Assembly: GCF_003315175.1 (NCBI RefSeq)
Contig: NZ_QNRQ01000003.1
Span: forward strand, 413,665-477,664
Direction: 5' to 3'
Length of the DNA stretch: 64,000 bases
DNA from: Eoetvoesiella caeni
Lineage (GTDB): Bacteria > Pseudomonadota > Gammaproteobacteria > Burkholderiales > Burkholderiaceae_B
Part shown: piece by piece, positions 17,319 to 28,889 of the stretch
Layout: the number at the start of each line of letters is the position of its first letter
Numbering within the stretch: position 1 is the stretch's first letter
The notes under the pieces: generated by a model
Seen by the model: the letters and a program-made list of their open reading frames with translations, nothing else
What the model was told of the DNA's origin: nothing
Databases searched by the model: none
Translations under genes and position numbers: made by a program

Positions 17319-17861
17319 TTAAGATCGGCGGCCTTTTCTTACCCATGCCTCGAGCTGATGCGGGCGCAGGCTGTCGTAGTCTTCGAATGGCTGGTGGATC
17401 CAGGGATTGGTAGGCAATTTGTCGACATAGTAGTCGGGCGTGGCCTTGGCATGGCCCTTCCACCACAGAACCGCGCTTTTCATTTCGGTAATGGCGGGAA
17501 ACTGCTTGCGCAAGTGTTCGCCTACGCGGTTGAAGGTAAGTCCGGTGTCGACCATATCGTCGACAAGCAGCACTTTGCCGTCAAGCGTGCCGCGGGTAAT
17601 CGTAATGAACTGGGCAATGTCCAGGCTGCCCTGCTGGGTGCCTGCGGCTTCGCGGTAGCTGCTGGTGGCCAGGATGCCCAAAGGTACGTCGTAAATGCGC
17701 GACAGCACGTCGCCAACCCGTACGCCGCCGCGGGCCAGGCAGACGATTTTTTCGAATTTCCAGCCTGATTCGTGGATATTCAGCGCCAGGCGCTCGATAA
17801 GCGCGTTGTAATCATCCCAGCTTACCCAAAGATCTCGCTCCGTGCTTGGTGGAAGGGGCAT
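17319..17861 (-). CDS. Type I phosphoribosyltransferase (xanthine-guanine/hypoxanthine type)
   Basis: A 180-residue PRTase-fold enzyme. The 13-residue PRPP signature is VLLVDDMVDTGLTF and an upstream nucleotide loop LARGGVRVGDVLSR is seen. ATG 17861 has AGGAG 9 nt upstream and is preferred to a longer open frame. The family salvages purine bases with PRPP. This group, with tryptophans near the C-terminus (VLWWKGHAKATPDYYVDKLP), resembles Gpt-like or archaeal HPRT-like proteins. It follows purA on the same strand after about 190 nt, a fitting context for purine nucleotide metabolism. The exact base specificity is uncertain. Confidence 0.8.
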   Translation of the reverse strand: MPLPPSTERDLWVSWDDYNALIERLALNIHESGWKFEKIVCLARGGVRVGDVLSRIYDVPLGILATSSYREAAGTQQGSLDIAQFITITRGTLDGKVLLVDDMVDTGLTFNRVGEHLRKQFPAITEMKSAVLWWKGHAKATPDYYVDKLPTNPWIHQPFEDYDSLRPHQLEAWVRKGRRS

Positions 17862-18055
17862 GGGTAAATTCTCCTGGTCGACGATTAGATATAAGAAGGC
17901 GTAATAATACCGGGTTCGCGGCAGATCGCGCAATCAGAGGCGTGTGCAAAGCGGTGCAGGTGCGCCGTTCGAGAGGCTGGCAGAGCGTTGCCATGCGCGA
18001 ATCCTGGCGCGCCGGGGCCGCGCCAGAAAGCGCAGGCCCGGCCCCATCCTAAGCT

Positions 18056-19426
<1,371 letters not shown>

Positions 19427-20590
19427 CTATTTGACCGCTCTTGTTTGCCACGTCCCGTTTTCAAGGACCAATTCTCTGTCGAGGGTGAACTCGTCGACAT
19501 CGTGAACCTGGCCAGGCAATGCCTGAACAACGATTTCCCCTGCGCTGCGCAGGGCCTGCAATGCCTGGACCAGCGCCGGGTCGGTACCCCACGGCGCGCG
19601 AATGGCCCGGGCCAACGGAGCCGCGGGCAAGCCCGACGACAGCTTGCGCAGGTCGAGGCTGAAGCCGGTGGCAGGCCGCGAGCGCCCGAAAGCCTTGCCT
19701 ATGCCGTCGTAGCGGCCGCCCTTGACCAGCGCGTCGTGCCAGCCTTCGGCATAAATGGAAAAGACCACGCCCGAATGGTAGCCGTACCCGCTGCCCATGT
19801 CGGCCAGGTCGATGCTGAAGTCGAACTCGGGCAACGCGTCGATAAGCGCCTGCAAATCGGCCATGGCCGATTGCACCGCGGGCAGCGACGGCAAGACATG
19901 CAAAGCACGCGATATGACTTCGGTACCGCCATACAGCGAGGTAAGATCGCGCAGCGCCTTCAGGCTGGATTCGCGCACTTCAGGCAGCCGCTTGCCCAGC
20001 TCGACCAAGCCGGGAACGTCTTTTGTACTGAGCAGATCGCAGACTTCGTCGGCCACCGCCGCCAGGGCGGGGTCTTCGTTGACGATACTGCGCAGCACAC
20101 CCGGATGGTTCAGGTCGACTCGGGCGTTTTTTACGCCGGCGCGCCGTACGCTTTCCAGGGCCAGGTGAATAATTTCAATGTCGGCCTCGACGCCGGCATG
20201 GCCGAATAATTCAGCGCCGATTTGCAGCAATTCGCGGTCGGACAGCAAACCCGCCGGACGCGCATGCAGAACCGAGCCGCAATAGCACAGGCGCGTCACG
20301 CCTTCGCGATTAAGCAGGTGGGCGTCGATGCGCGAAACTTGCGGCGTCATGTCGGCGCGCACGCCCAGCGTGCGGCCCGATAATTGATCGACCAGCTTGC
20401 ATGTGCGCAAGTTCAGGTCGCCCCCCGTGCCCGAAAGCAAGGAGTCGATGTATTCGACCAGCGGCGGAGCCACCAGTTCGAACCCGTATGTGCGATACAA
20501 GTCCAGCAAATTGCGGCGCAGTTCTTCGATGCGGCGCGCTTCTGCGGGAAGAATATCGGCCAGACTTTCTGGCAGTAACCAATTGGACAT
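19427..20590 (-). CDS. hisZ: ATP phosphoribosyltransferase regulatory subunit
   Basis: A 387-residue HisRS paralogue that allosterically supports short-form HisG, the first enzyme of histidine synthesis. It keeps the class II tRNA synthetase-like core ([37 protein letters not shown]) but lacks the anticodon-binding domain. The conserved [17 protein letters not shown] is present. The start is taken at ATG 20590; a second ATG lies just before it at 20593, and neither has a strong Shine-Dalgarno. A terminator-like hairpin sits only 40 nt upstream, so expression may depend on read-through from hflC or a compact promoter. Confidence 0.93.
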   Translation of the reverse strand: MSNWLLPESLADILPAEARRIEELRRNLLDLYRTYGFELVAPPLVEYIDSLLSGTGGDLNLRTCKLVDQLSGRTLGVRADMTPQVSRIDAHLLNREGVTRLCYCGSVLHARPAGLLSDRELLQIGAELFGHAGVEADIEIIHLALESVRRAGVKNARVDLNHPGVLRSIVNEDPALAAVADEVCDLLSTKDVPGLVELGKRLPEVRESSLKALRDLTSLYGGTEVISRALHVLPSLPAVQSAMADLQALIDALPEFDFSIDLADMGSGYGYHSGVVFSIYAEGWHDALVKGGRYDGIGKAFGRSRPATGFSLDLRKLSSGLPAAPLARAIRAPWGTDPALVQALQALRSAGEIVVQALPGQVHDVDEFTLDRELVLENGTWQTRAVK

Positions 20591-20631
20591 CATGCTGGAA
20601 AAAAACCCCGCCAATGCAGCAGCCAAACAAA

Positions 20632-20665
20632 AAGCGACTTGGGGCGTAAGCCCGCCAAGTCGCTT
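20632..20665 (-). terminator. Terminator or attenuator after hflC, before hisZ
   Basis: An 11-bp perfect stem AAGCGACTTGG/CCAAGTCGCTT with a 12-nt loop. For minus-strand transcripts it is followed by TTTTTG. It lies 40 nt before the hisZ start. Confidence 0.75.
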
Positions 20666-20720
20666 GCGGATGTATTCAAACTTACGGCGTATTGTACCGT
20701 GTTGTCGCTTCAACCCCAAA

Positions 20721-20751
20721 TGGCGGATCCGATTTTGTGGCGGATCCGCCA
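20721..20751 (-). terminator. Second hairpin immediately after hflC
   Basis: An 11-bp perfect inverted repeat TGGCGGATCCG/CGGATCCGCCA with a 9-nt loop, starting 9 nt beyond the hflC stop. On the minus strand only three T follow, so it may protect the 3' end or pause polymerase, not terminate by itself. Confidence 0.55.
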
Positions 20752-20760
20752 AGAAATTAA

Positions 20761-21648
20761 TTAGGGGGTCTTGGGAGCAGTCCCGTCAGCCGAGCCCCAG
20801 AATTTGAAAAAATCCGATTTGGGGCTTAGCACCAAAACGTCTTTGGCCGCGGAGAACGCTGTGGTGTAGCTTTCCAGGCTTTTGTAGAAGCTGTAGAACT
20901 GCGGGTTCTTGCCGTAGGCGGCATTGTAGATGGACGAAGCCGCGGCATCGCCCTGACCTTTGATGTCTTGAGCCTGTGCGTAGGCCTTGGCCAAAAGCTC
21001 CGCACGCTGGCGGTCGGCCTGGGCGCGGATTTTTTCACTGTCGGCGGCGCCGGTGGCGCGCAAACGGTTGGCTTCTTCTTTACGCTCGGCTTCCATGCGC
21101 CGGTAGACCGACTCGGAAATTTCCGGGGCGAAGTCGATGCGGCGCAGACGCACGTCGACGACATCCACGCCCAATGGCTTGGCTCGCGCATCGACGTTCT
21201 GGAGCATTTCCTTCATGATGGTTCCACGCTCGTTGGAGACCACTTCTTTGACCGTGCGCACGTTGACCGAGGCATTGAGGGCGTCGCGGATCTGCGCCGA
21301 CAGGCGTTCTTCGGCGGCCCGGGTGTTGGAACCGAAGGTCACGTAGAACTGGCGCGGATCGACAATGCGCCATTTGACGAACGAGTCGATAAGAAGGTTT
21401 TTCTTTTCGGCGGTCTGGATACGCTCCGGATCTTTGCTTTCAATGGTCTGCAGGCGCTTGTCCAGGAACACGACGTTCTGGAACGGCGGCGGCAGCTTGA
21501 AATACAGCCCGGGCTTGGTGATGGTTTCGCGCACTTCGCCCAGGGCGAAAAGCAGCGCGGAATCGCGCTCGCGAACGATGAATACGCAGGACGACAATAT
21601 AGCCAGGATGATGACCAGGCCGACCAGATAGGGGAATGAACGTTGCAT
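20761..21648 (-). CDS. hflC: Modulator of FtsH protease HflC
   Basis: A 295-residue SPFH/band-7 protein anchored by one N-terminal membrane segment ([19 protein letters not shown]). With HflK it builds the large periplasmic cage around FtsH that limits degradation of membrane proteins. Typical stretches include [20 protein letters not shown] and the coiled-coil [15 protein letters not shown]. It starts 12 nt after the hflK stop and ends the hfq-hflX-hflK-hflC operon. Confidence 0.95.
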   Translation of the reverse strand: MQRSFPYLVGLVIILAILSSCVFIVRERDSALLFALGEVRETITKPGLYFKLPPPFQNVVFLDKRLQTIESKDPERIQTAEKKNLLIDSFVKWRIVDPRQFYVTFGSNTRAAEERLSAQIRDALNASVNVRTVKEVVSNERGTIMKEMLQNVDARAKPLGVDVVDVRLRRIDFAPEISESVYRRMEAERKEEANRLRATGAADSEKIRAQADRQRAELLAKAYAQAQDIKGQGDAAASSIYNAAYGKNPQFYSFYKSLESYTTAFSAAKDVLVLSPKSDFFKFWGSADGTAPKTP

Positions 21649-21660
21649 GCTGGCCTCCGG

Positions 21661-22989
21661 TTAGCGCGAGTAACGATTGGTGGACGACGCGCCTGCGCCG
21701 GAATCGTACGGGTTGGGGAAGCCCCCGGCCGAGCTGTTGGCCACCCCTTTCTTGGCCGGCGCCGCAGGCGGCGTGCTGCTGCCGGTGGCTGTCGTGCTGG
21801 CGGCAGCCGCCACCGGAGCGTTGGCATCGTGATTACTGCGCGATACCTGCTGGATGATTTTATCCAGCGGCAAGTACAACATATTGTTGTTGGCTTGCGA
21901 ATCGATCATGATCTTGCTGCTGTTTTCAAGTATGGTCTGCATCGTGGACAAATACATGCGCTCGCGCGTAATGGCCGGCGCTTTCGCGAACTCGGACTCG
22001 ATACTGGCAAAGCGGGCTGTGTCGCCCTGTGCGTCGCCCGTGACCCTGGCGCGATAGCCTTCGGCCTCTTGGACCATGCGCGCAACCTGGCCTTGCGCTT
22101 CGGGCAAGATCTTGCTGGCGTAGGCATTGCCCTCGTTGATCTGGCGTTCGCGGTCCTGGCCTGCCTTGACGGCATCGTCGAAAGCCGCCTGCACCTGCTC
22201 GGGCGGCTGCACGTTCTGGATTGCAACAGTGCTTAGCTGCACGCCGGTTTGATAGACATCGAGGATTCTCTGGGCCAGCTTTTGCACCTGGGTCGCAATT
22301 TCAGTACGGCCCGAATACAGTACGGAGTCCATGGGCTGCTGGCCGACGACTTCGCGCATGGCGGTCTCGGCAGCCTGGCGGACGGATTCGTCGGGGTTGC
22401 TGGTTTTGAACAGGTAGTCGGGCGCACCGTCTGGACTCAAGCGGTACTGCACCACAAACTGCAGGTCGACGATGTTTTCGTCGGTGGTCAGCATGAGCGA
22501 TTCAGGCAGAACCTTGTTGCGCGCCGCGCCGCGGAAGCCGACTTCGAAAGTACGCAACTGTGAAATATTGACGGTTTGGTCGTTTTCGATGGGATACGGC
22601 AAACGCCATTGCAGGCCCGGCCCAAGAGTCTTGGTGTATTTGCCGAACTTGGTAATGACGGCAACCTGCCCTTCTTGCACAATCATGAAGCCGCTTGCCA
22701 GCCATAGGCCGACAACGACAATGGCACCAATGGTAAACAGCTTGGGCGAACCTTTGGGCATGGACGGCAGCACCGGCCCGCCGCCATTACCGCCGCCCTG
22801 GCCACCGCCGCCGCGCTTCTTGCGCCCGAACAGGGAACCGAGGCGATTGTTGAAGTCGCGCCAGACCTCGTCGAGGTCGGGAGGGCCATTGCCCTGGCCC
22901 GGCCTGCGAGGCGGCTCGTTCTTGCCGTCGTTATTGCCACGCCCCCAACCGGGGTCATTCAGATTGAAGATTTTGGATATTCGACTCAT
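21661..22989 (-). CDS. hflK: FtsH protease activity modulator HflK
   Basis: A 442-residue SPFH protein and partner of HflC. It has a Gly/Pro-rich cytosolic N-terminus (residues 10-70, including a GGGGQGGGNGGG run), one membrane segment (FTIGAIVVVGLWLASGFMIV) and a large periplasmic band-7 domain (VITKFGKYTKTLGPGLQWRL). The Ser/Thr/Ala-rich tail is low-complexity. ATG 22989 has GGGA upstream, and the start lies inside the last codons of hflX (35-nt overlap). Confidence 0.95.
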   Translation of the reverse strand: MSRISKIFNLNDPGWGRGNNDGKNEPPRRPGQGNGPPDLDEVWRDFNNRLGSLFGRKKRGGGGQGGGNGGGPVLPSMPKGSPKLFTIGAIVVVGLWLASGFMIVQEGQVAVITKFGKYTKTLGPGLQWRLPYPIENDQTVNISQLRTFEVGFRGAARNKVLPESLMLTTDENIVDLQFVVQYRLSPDGAPDYLFKTSNPDESVRQAAETAMREVVGQQPMDSVLYSGRTEIATQVQKLAQRILDVYQTGVQLSTVAIQNVQPPEQVQAAFDDAVKAGQDRERQINEGNAYASKILPEAQGQVARMVQEAEGYRARVTGDAQGDTARFASIESEFAKAPAITRERMYLSTMQTILENSSKIMIDSQANNNMLYLPLDKIIQQVSRSNHDANAPVAAAASTTATGSSTPPAAPAKKGVANSSAGGFPNPYDSGAGASSTNRYSR

Positions 22990-24061
22990 TATTTCCCGAG
23001 ATCTTGCCGGATTCAACAATTGCCCCACGCAAACCGTCTAAGCCGGCGCGCCTTAGAGCGCTTACAAATACTCGTGCAATGGTACCATGTTCATCCCGCT
23101 CAACCCGAGGCTCGTATCCGGCTTCGTCTATCTTGTTATAGACCAGTATGCGCGGCACTTCGTCCGCACCGATATCCGACAGAACCTTGTCCACCTCGGC
23201 GATCTGCTCGTCGCGCTGCGCACTGGACGCGTCGACCACATGCAGCAATAGATCGGCCTGCACGGTTTCTTCCAGGGTGGCCCGGAACGCGGCGATCAGG
23301 GTTGGAGGCAAGTCGCGGATGAATCCCACCGTATCCGAAATGACCACTTGGCCGGCGCCCTCGATCCAGAGACGGCGGGTAGTGGTGTCCAGCGTGGCGA
23401 ACAGTTGATCGGCCGCATAAGCGTCGGCGCGGGTCAAGGCGTTGAACAGCGTGGATTTTCCGGCGTTGGTGTATCCCACCAACGACACCGACAAAATGCC
23501 GCCGCGCTGGCGCGAGCGCCTTTGGGTCGAACGCTGACGCTGAACGCGGGCCAGACGCTCTTTTAGCAGACGTACCTTGTCGCCTATCATGCGGCGATCC
23601 ATTTCAAGCTGGGCCTCGCCCGGGCCGCGCATGCCTATCCCGCCGCGCTGGCGCTCCAGGTGAGACCACATGCGCGTAAGGCGGGTGGATAAATGCTGCA
23701 ATTGGGCCAATTCAACCTGCAGCTTGCCTTCGTGGCTTTTAGCCCGCAGCGCGAATATGTCCAGGATGAGGGCTACGCGGTCAACGACCCGGCGATTGAA
23801 GCCGCGTTCCAGGTTGCGCTGCTGGGCCGGGCTAAGCGCCTGGTCGAACAGAATGATGTCGGCTTCGCCCTCGTCGGCCATCAGCACGCCTTCTTCAAGC
23901 TTGCCCGTACCGATAAAGTATGCGGCATCGGGCCGCGACCGGCGGGCGACCAGCGTCCCGACGATCTCGGCGCCCGCGCCCTTGGCCAGCATGGCGAATT
24001 CGTCGGCATGCGCCTGGAAATCCGGCTTGCCCAGGTCGACGCTTACTATCAGCGCCTTCAT
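22955..24061 (-). CDS. hflX: Ribosome-associated GTPase HflX
   Basis: A 368-residue GTPase that splits stalled or heat-damaged ribosomes. The N-terminal HflX domain contains the glycine-rich segment RQRGGIGMRGPGEAQLEMDR. The G domain follows with G1 GYTNAGKST (196-204), G3 DTVGF and G4 NKID. The C-terminal extension is short. The start lies 75 nt after hfq, and the 3' end overlaps hflK. The operon context matches hfq-hflX-hflK-hflC in other proteobacteria. Confidence 0.96.
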   Translation of the reverse strand: MKALIVSVDLGKPDFQAHADEFAMLAKGAGAEIVGTLVARRSRPDAAYFIGTGKLEEGVLMADEGEADIILFDQALSPAQQRNLERGFNRRVVDRVALILDIFALRAKSHEGKLQVELAQLQHLSTRLTRMWSHLERQRGGIGMRGPGEAQLEMDRRMIGDKVRLLKERLARVQRQRSTQRRSRQRGGILSVSLVGYTNAGKSTLFNALTRADAYAADQLFATLDTTTRRLWIEGAGQVVISDTVGFIRDLPPTLIAAFRATLEETVQADLLLHVVDASSAQRDEQIAEVDKVLSDIGADEVPRILVYNKIDEAGYEPRVERDEHGTIARVFVSALRRAGLDGLRGAIVESGKISGNNESNIQNLQSE

Positions 24062-24136
24062 GGGCTACCCACAAACGAAATACCCGCTGGCGCATGGCGC
24101 ACAGCGGGTGTATGACGGCGCGGCAGAATTGTTGAG

Positions 24137-24376
24137 TTATTCAGCAGCTTGCTCATCCGTCTGGAAATTAACCGGACGGGCCGGCACAACGGTTGAAATG
24201 GCATGTTTGTATACCATTTGCGTAACGGTATTGCGCAACAGGACGACGTATTGGTCGAAGGATTCGACCTGCCCTTGCAGCTTGATTCCGTTGACAAGGT
24301 AGATGGATACGGGCACGTGATCCTTGCGCAGCGCATTCAGGAACGGATCTTGTAATGTTTGCCCTTTATTGCTCAT
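24137..24376 (-). CDS. hfq: RNA chaperone Hfq
   Basis: A 79-residue Sm-like hexamer subunit that pairs small RNAs with mRNAs. Sm1 ([20 protein letters not shown]) and Sm2 ([11 protein letters not shown]) motifs are complete, with the conserved [19 protein letters not shown]-terminus. ATG 24376 follows GGAG. The C-terminal tail after [11 protein letters not shown] is very short, so the flexible acidic tip is minimal. It is preceded by a 209-nt gap that probably carries its promoter. Confidence 0.97.
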   Translation of the reverse strand: MSNKGQTLQDPFLNALRKDHVPVSIYLVNGIKLQGQVESFDQYVVLLRNTVTQMVYKHAISTVVPARPVNFQTDEQAAE

Positions 24377-24585
24377 TGGCTTAGCTCCAATTGTGTTGTT
24401 ATTTAAGATGACACACCTCAAACGCATACTTTACAGGGTTTTCCCGTGTTGTGCTACGAAAGGGGCTTGATTTGATGTATATTTTTACACCGCAGTTTTT
24501 ACGCGGCGTTACTGAAAAACATCTTCAGCCGGGTTTGCGCACCGCCTGCATTGCCTGCGGCGCGTATGCCGAACGTGCGGCGCGG

Positions 24586-25665
24586 CTATTGCGCACCGAT
24601 TATCTGCACCAACTGGGTGTATAGACGCTCACAATCGCTTTCAGTTCCCACGGTTATGCGTAAAAATTGATTTATGCGGGGCAAGGCGAAATGGCGCACC
24701 AGAATATGCCGCGCGCGCAAGGCCGCGGCAAGGTCGGCGCCTTCCATACCCGGATACCGGGCAAAAATGAAATTTGCCTGGCTGGGCAAGACCTCGAACC
24801 CCAGGTCATTCAAACGCTGGACCAAGTGTTCGCGCGAACGCACGACGGCAGCACAAGTGGCGTCGAAATAGGCATCGTCCTCGATAGCGGCCAACGCCGC
24901 GGCCTGGGCCAGGCGGTCTAGCGGATACGAGTTGAAACTATCCTTGATGCGCACCAAGCCTTCGATCATTTCGGGTGCGGCCATGGCGAAACCCACCCGC
25001 ATACCGGCCAGCGCGCGCGACTTGGAAAATGTATGGATCACGGCCAGATTGTCATTGCGCTGTAGCAGCGAAACGGCCGATTCGCCACCGAAATCGATAT
25101 AAGCCTCGTCGATCACGACGGGCGTGTCTGGATTTGCGCGGGCAATGGCTTCGATATCGGTCAGCGGCAGGCCCATGCCGGTGGGCGCATTGGGGTTAGC
25201 GAAAATAATACCCGCCGGGGCGACGGCGCGCGGCGCCGTGTAATCGGAGACCCGGATAGAGAAGTCGTTGGCCAGGGGGACAATTTCGTAAGGCACCTGA
25301 TACAGCCGGCAATACGTGCGATAAAAACTGTAGCTGATGTCGGGCATCAGCAATGGCCGGCCGCTGTGCAGGAACAAGCCGTGAAACACATGGGCCAGGA
25401 TTTCATCCGAGCCGTTGCCCACAAAAACCTGCTCGGGCTTGACGCCGTACCGGCGCGCAATGCCCTGGCGCAGCGCCGTGGACTCCGGGTCGGGATACAA
25501 GCGCAAACTGTCGCCGGCGGCCGCACGGATGGCCTCAAGGGCTTTGGGCGATGGGCCGTAGGGATTCTCGTTGGTGTTCAGCTTCAGCAGGTCGGCGATC
25601 TTGGGTTGCTCGCCCGGCGTATAAGGCACCAGCCCGGCCACCTGATCGCTCCAGAAACGGCTCAC
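24586..25665 (-). CDS. hisC: Histidinol-phosphate aminotransferase
   Basis: A 359-residue PLP enzyme (aspartate aminotransferase fold I) converting imidazole-acetol phosphate to histidinol phosphate. [18 protein letters not shown], the NPNAPTG motif and the PLP-lysine region [18 protein letters not shown] are visible. It starts with GTG at 25665, one base from the der stop (TAAGTG), and AAGGGGG in the end of der serves as ribosome binding site. It stands between der and hfq, apart from any main his operon, together with hisZ and hisS in the same 11-kb block. Confidence 0.93.
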   Translation of the reverse strand: MSRFWSDQVAGLVPYTPGEQPKIADLLKLNTNENPYGPSPKALEAIRAAAGDSLRLYPDPESTALRQGIARRYGVKPEQVFVGNGSDEILAHVFHGLFLHSGRPLLMPDISYSFYRTYCRLYQVPYEIVPLANDFSIRVSDYTAPRAVAPAGIIFANPNAPTGMGLPLTDIEAIARANPDTPVVIDEAYIDFGGESAVSLLQRNDNLAVIHTFSKSRALAGMRVGFAMAAPEMIEGLVRIKDSFNSYPLDRLAQAAALAAIEDDAYFDATCAAVVRSREHLVQRLNDLGFEVLPSQANFIFARYPGMEGADLAAALRARHILVRHFALPRINQFLRITVGTESDCERLYTQLVQIIGAQ

Positions 25666-27093
25666 TTAAGCCCCCTTCTGTATATATGGGTTATGAGAGG
25701 ATTTGAATTCGATGCGCAGCGGTGTGCCGTCAAGCTTGAACTCGACGCGAAAACGCGTTTCAAGATAGCGCCGGTAGGAATCGGAGATGGCATCAAGCGC
25801 ATTGCCATGTATGACAATAAGCGGCGGGTTCTGGCCGCCTTGATGAGCATAGCGCATTTTGGGCCGGAAGATCCCCTTGCGCGGCGGCGGCTGTTGCTCG
25901 ACCGCAGCCAGCAGCACCCGCGTGAGCTTGGGCGTGGACAGCTTGGCAAATGCGGCGGCATGCGCGGCGTTGACCGACTTGAGCAAGGCATTGACGCCCT
26001 GCCCGTTCAGCGCCGAAATGGTATGCATTTTTGCAAACGACAAAAAGCGCAGCTTGCGGTCGAACTCGCGCTGTATGCGTTCGCGTTGTTCGCTGTCCAG
26101 GCCGTCCCATTTATTGATGGCCACGACCAGCGCCCGTCCGGTTTCCAGAACGAAGCCGGCAATGTGCGCGTCCTGGTCGGAAATTTCCAGTTGCGCATCC
26201 AGCATCAGCACCACGACGTTGCAAGCCTCGATAGCCTGCAAGGTTTTGATGACCGAGAATTTTTCGACGGCTTCGAATACTTTGCCGCGACGGCGCAAAC
26301 CGGCTGTATCTATCAAGGTATAGCTGTGGCTGCCGCGCTCGAATTCGATCTCAATGGCATCGCGCGTCGTGCCCGGCATATCGAATGCAATGACGCGCTC
26401 TTCGCCCAGCAGGTTGTTGATAAGCGTGGACTTGCCCACGTTGGGGCGCCCGACAATGGCAAGCTTGATGCGATGCTGGATCTCGTCTTCGCCCTCGTTG
26501 CCTTGGGCAGGCTCCTCGTCGCCAGGTTCGAGCCGGGGATCGGCCGCGCCTTCGTGTTGGGCTTCGCTTTCGTCTTGCCCAGCATCGTCCAGAAAAGACA
26601 GGGCGTGCTCGATGAGATCGGCAACGCCGTCGCCATGCGACGAGGAAATGGCAAACGGCCGGCCCAGCCCAAGTTCGTGGAACTCGGAAATGGCCGCGTC
26701 ATAGCGCATGCCCTCGGCCTTGTTGACGGCTAGAATCACGCGCTGGCCCGAACGGCGCAGCAGCGCGGCGATTTCGTGGTCGTGCGCGTTGACACCGGCA
26801 CGCGCGTCCACCAGAAAAATGACGACATCGGACTCGGCAATGGCTTGCGCCGTCTGGCGCGCCATTTCACGGACGATGCCGCTTTTGGCCACCGGCTCGA
26901 ACCCGCCGGTATCGACAGCAAGGAATGGACGATCGCCCATCCGGCCTTCGCCGTAGTGGCGGTCGCGCGTCAAGCCGGAAAAGTCGGCCACCAGCGCCGC
27001 CCGCGAACGGGTAAGCCGATTGAACAACGTGGATTTTCCGACGTTGGCGCGGCCTACCAGGGCAACTACCGGTTTAAACGTGACTTTACTCAA
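25666..27093 (-). CDS. der: Ribosome assembly GTPase Der (EngA)
   Basis: A 475-residue GTPase with two tandem G domains and a C-terminal KH-like domain, required for 50S maturation. G1 motifs GRANVGKST (14-22) and GRPNVGKST (215-223) are seen, with DTGGF and [11 protein letters not shown] as switch II. The linker between the G domains is acidic and longer than usual (about residues 170-205). The start is TTG at 27093, overlapping the bamB stop as TTGA, so translation is coupled. Confidence 0.96.
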   Translation of the reverse strand: MSKVTFKPVVALVGRANVGKSTLFNRLTRSRAALVADFSGLTRDRHYGEGRMGDRPFLAVDTGGFEPVAKSGIVREMARQTAQAIAESDVVIFLVDARAGVNAHDHEIAALLRRSGQRVILAVNKAEGMRYDAAISEFHELGLGRPFAISSSHGDGVADLIEHALSFLDDAGQDESEAQHEGAADPRLEPGDEEPAQGNEGEDEIQHRIKLAIVGRPNVGKSTLINNLLGEERVIAFDMPGTTRDAIEIEFERGSHSYTLIDTAGLRRRGKVFEAVEKFSVIKTLQAIEACNVVVLMLDAQLEISDQDAHIAGFVLETGRALVVAINKWDGLDSEQRERIQREFDRKLRFLSFAKMHTISALNGQGVNALLKSVNAAHAAAFAKLSTPKLTRVLLAAVEQQPPPRKGIFRPKMRYAHQGGQNPPLIVIHGNALDAISDSYRRYLETRFRVEFKLDGTPLRIEFKSSHNPYIQKGA

Positions 27094-28247
27094 TTGACAC
27101 CAATAAGAACGAGACTACCGTTGCCGGTTTGAACAAGAACGCCGCGGGTCGTGGCGGTAAGAGGCGAGACTATCGCTCCGCCGCCGACCTGCACGCGTCC
27201 CAATAGATGGCCGTCGGTACGCGACAGGAAGTGCACATAGCCTTCGAGGTCGCCTACAGCCAGCCCTTGCGGCACCACTGCCGGACCGGACAGCGCGCGA
27301 TTGCGCAGCGCGTCCTGCTTCCAGAGTTCATGCCCATCACCCAGCGCAAAAGCGTAAACGACGCTGCGCTGGTTGGAGGCATAAGCTTGCTGGCTGTCGG
27401 TGGTCATGCCTGTTGTGCTGGAAAACGGCTGCTGCCAAAGCAGGCGACCGCCCTGCGAGACGTCAAAGCAGGCCATCCTGCCCTGATAGGACACGCCGCA
27501 CAGCAAAGCGCCCTGGGTCTGGGGCTGGCCAACGACGTCGCTGATGCGTTCAAGGTCGGTAGCACCCTTGGAAACGGAAATAGTTCCTTCCCACTGAACC
27601 GAGCCGCTGCGCGCGTCGATGGCAATGAACTTGCCATTAGGCAGGCCGGAAATAAGCAGGCCTTCGATCAATATCATGCGCATATTGGCTTTCAAGGCCA
27701 GCGCAGGGCCCGGACGCTGCACGTTCCAAAGCACTTCGCCTGTATTGGCGTCCAGGGCCTGGATGCGATAGTCGCTGCTACGCACCACGACAACGCCGCT
27801 GCCTACGGCGGGGGGAATATTGACTTCGCTGGAAGCCTTGGCACGCCATTTTTCGGCGCCCTGGTCATCGAACGCAATGACGGTGCCGTCTGGCGCCGCC
27901 ACCGCCGTAATCTGCCCGTCGGAGCCAACGCCGGCCGACAAGGCCGTGCCCGCGCTGGCCTGCCAGCGGATTGCGCCCGTGGCAAGGTCCACTTTGGTCA
28001 CAGAACCGTTAGGCGTTGCGGCATAGACGGATTCGCCCACCACTTGCGGAGCAAAGCCCGAACCGCCGCCGCTGCCTATGTTTGCCGACCAGCTTACGCT
28101 TGCGGAAACGCCCGGCGCATATTCGGTAAGCGGCGCAGGGTCGAAGCGCGGGTTGGGGCTGGAAAACATTGAGCAGCCGGCCAGAACCGCCGCGCCAAGC
28201 ACCATCATGGAACTGCAAAGAACACGGCGAGTAATGGAAATCTGCAT
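27090..28247 (-). CDS. bamB: Outer membrane protein assembly factor BamB
   Basis: A 385-residue lipoprotein subunit of the BAM complex that inserts beta-barrel proteins. The signal peptide ends in lipobox LAGC (Cys25), and Ser at +2 favours outer-membrane sorting. The remainder is a beta-propeller built of PQQ-like repeats (for example [20 protein letters not shown] and [14 protein letters not shown]). It lies between yfgM (3-nt gap) and der (overlap), the conserved hisS-yfgM-bamB-der order. Confidence 0.95.
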   Translation of the reverse strand: MQISITRRVLCSSMMVLGAAVLAGCSMFSSPNPRFDPAPLTEYAPGVSASVSWSANIGSGGGSGFAPQVVGESVYAATPNGSVTKVDLATGAIRWQASAGTALSAGVGSDGQITAVAAPDGTVIAFDDQGAEKWRAKASSEVNIPPAVGSGVVVVRSSDYRIQALDANTGEVLWNVQRPGPALALKANMRMILIEGLLISGLPNGKFIAIDARSGSVQWEGTISVSKGATDLERISDVVGQPQTQGALLCGVSYQGRMACFDVSQGGRLLWQQPFSSTTGMTTDSQQAYASNQRSVVYAFALGDGHELWKQDALRNRALSGPAVVPQGLAVGDLEGYVHFLSRTDGHLLGRVQVGGGAIVSPLTATTRGVLVQTGNGSLVLIGVN

Positions 28248-28250
28248 GAA

Positions 28251-28886
28251 TTAAGCTCCACCTAAAGCGTCGATTTTCAATTGAATGATTTGCGTAATGG
28301 GATCGGTTCCCAGCAGCTTGACAGCCTCTGCCCAGGCGGCCTTGGCTTCGGCTTTTTTATCCTGGGCGGCCAAAATGTCGCCGCGGCGATCGGCATACAA
28401 GCCCGCGAACGCCTGGGGCGCGTTATTCAGTTGCGCCAAAGCCTGATCATACTGTTTCTGGTCCAGCAAAATACCGGCCAGCCGCAGCTTGGCCAAAGGC
28501 AGCAGCGCGGCATCGGCGCCGTGCGCCACCAGCCATTCAAGCTGTTCGCGGGCGGCGTCCAGGTCGTTGCGCGCGCGCAGCGCCTCGGCGGCCACCAGCA
28601 GCCCGCGCGAAGTATAGCCCGACTTGGGGAAGTCACTGCGCAAGGTCGCGCTGGCTGCCTTGATGCGGGCAACCGAGTCCTCGCCCTGCTGCCCCGTGGC
28701 GGTTTCAAGCGCCTCGAAGTAGCCCATGGCTTGCGTTGCCTGGTGGCCCTGATACCACTGCCAGCCCCGCCAGCCGGCCACGACCGCAACGACCACGAAT
28801 ACGATAATGGCCAGCATCGTGCCGTAGCGGTCCCACCACGCTTTCAGCGCGTCCAGCTTTTCCTGCGACTCTAAATCGTATGCCAT
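28251..28886 (-). CDS. yfgM: YfgM-like tetratricopeptide membrane protein
   Basis: A 211-residue protein with a short cytosolic N-terminus, one membrane helix (GTMLAIIVFVVVAVVAGWRG) and a periplasmic TPR-like domain. E. coli YfgM is an ancillary subunit of the SecYEG translocon acting with PpiD. The N-terminus LESQEKLDALKAWWDRYGTM is the family hallmark. It sits between hisS and bamB with gaps of 3 nt each way. Confidence 0.9.
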   Translation of the reverse strand: MAYDLESQEKLDALKAWWDRYGTMLAIIVFVVVAVVAGWRGWQWYQGHQATQAMGYFEALETATGQQGEDSVARIKAASATLRSDFPKSGYTSRGLLVAAEALRARNDLDAAREQLEWLVAHGADAALLPLAKLRLAGILLDQKQYDQALAQLNNAPQAFAGLYADRRGDILAAQDKKAEAKAAWAEAVKLLGTDPITQIIQLKIDALGGA

Positions 28887-28889
28887 GCG

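Noticed and set aside
18005..18025. Hairpin TGGCGCG/CGCGCCA after purA as a terminator
   Set aside because: Only 7 pairs, GC-rich loop and no T run on the minus strand, so there is not enough to call termination.
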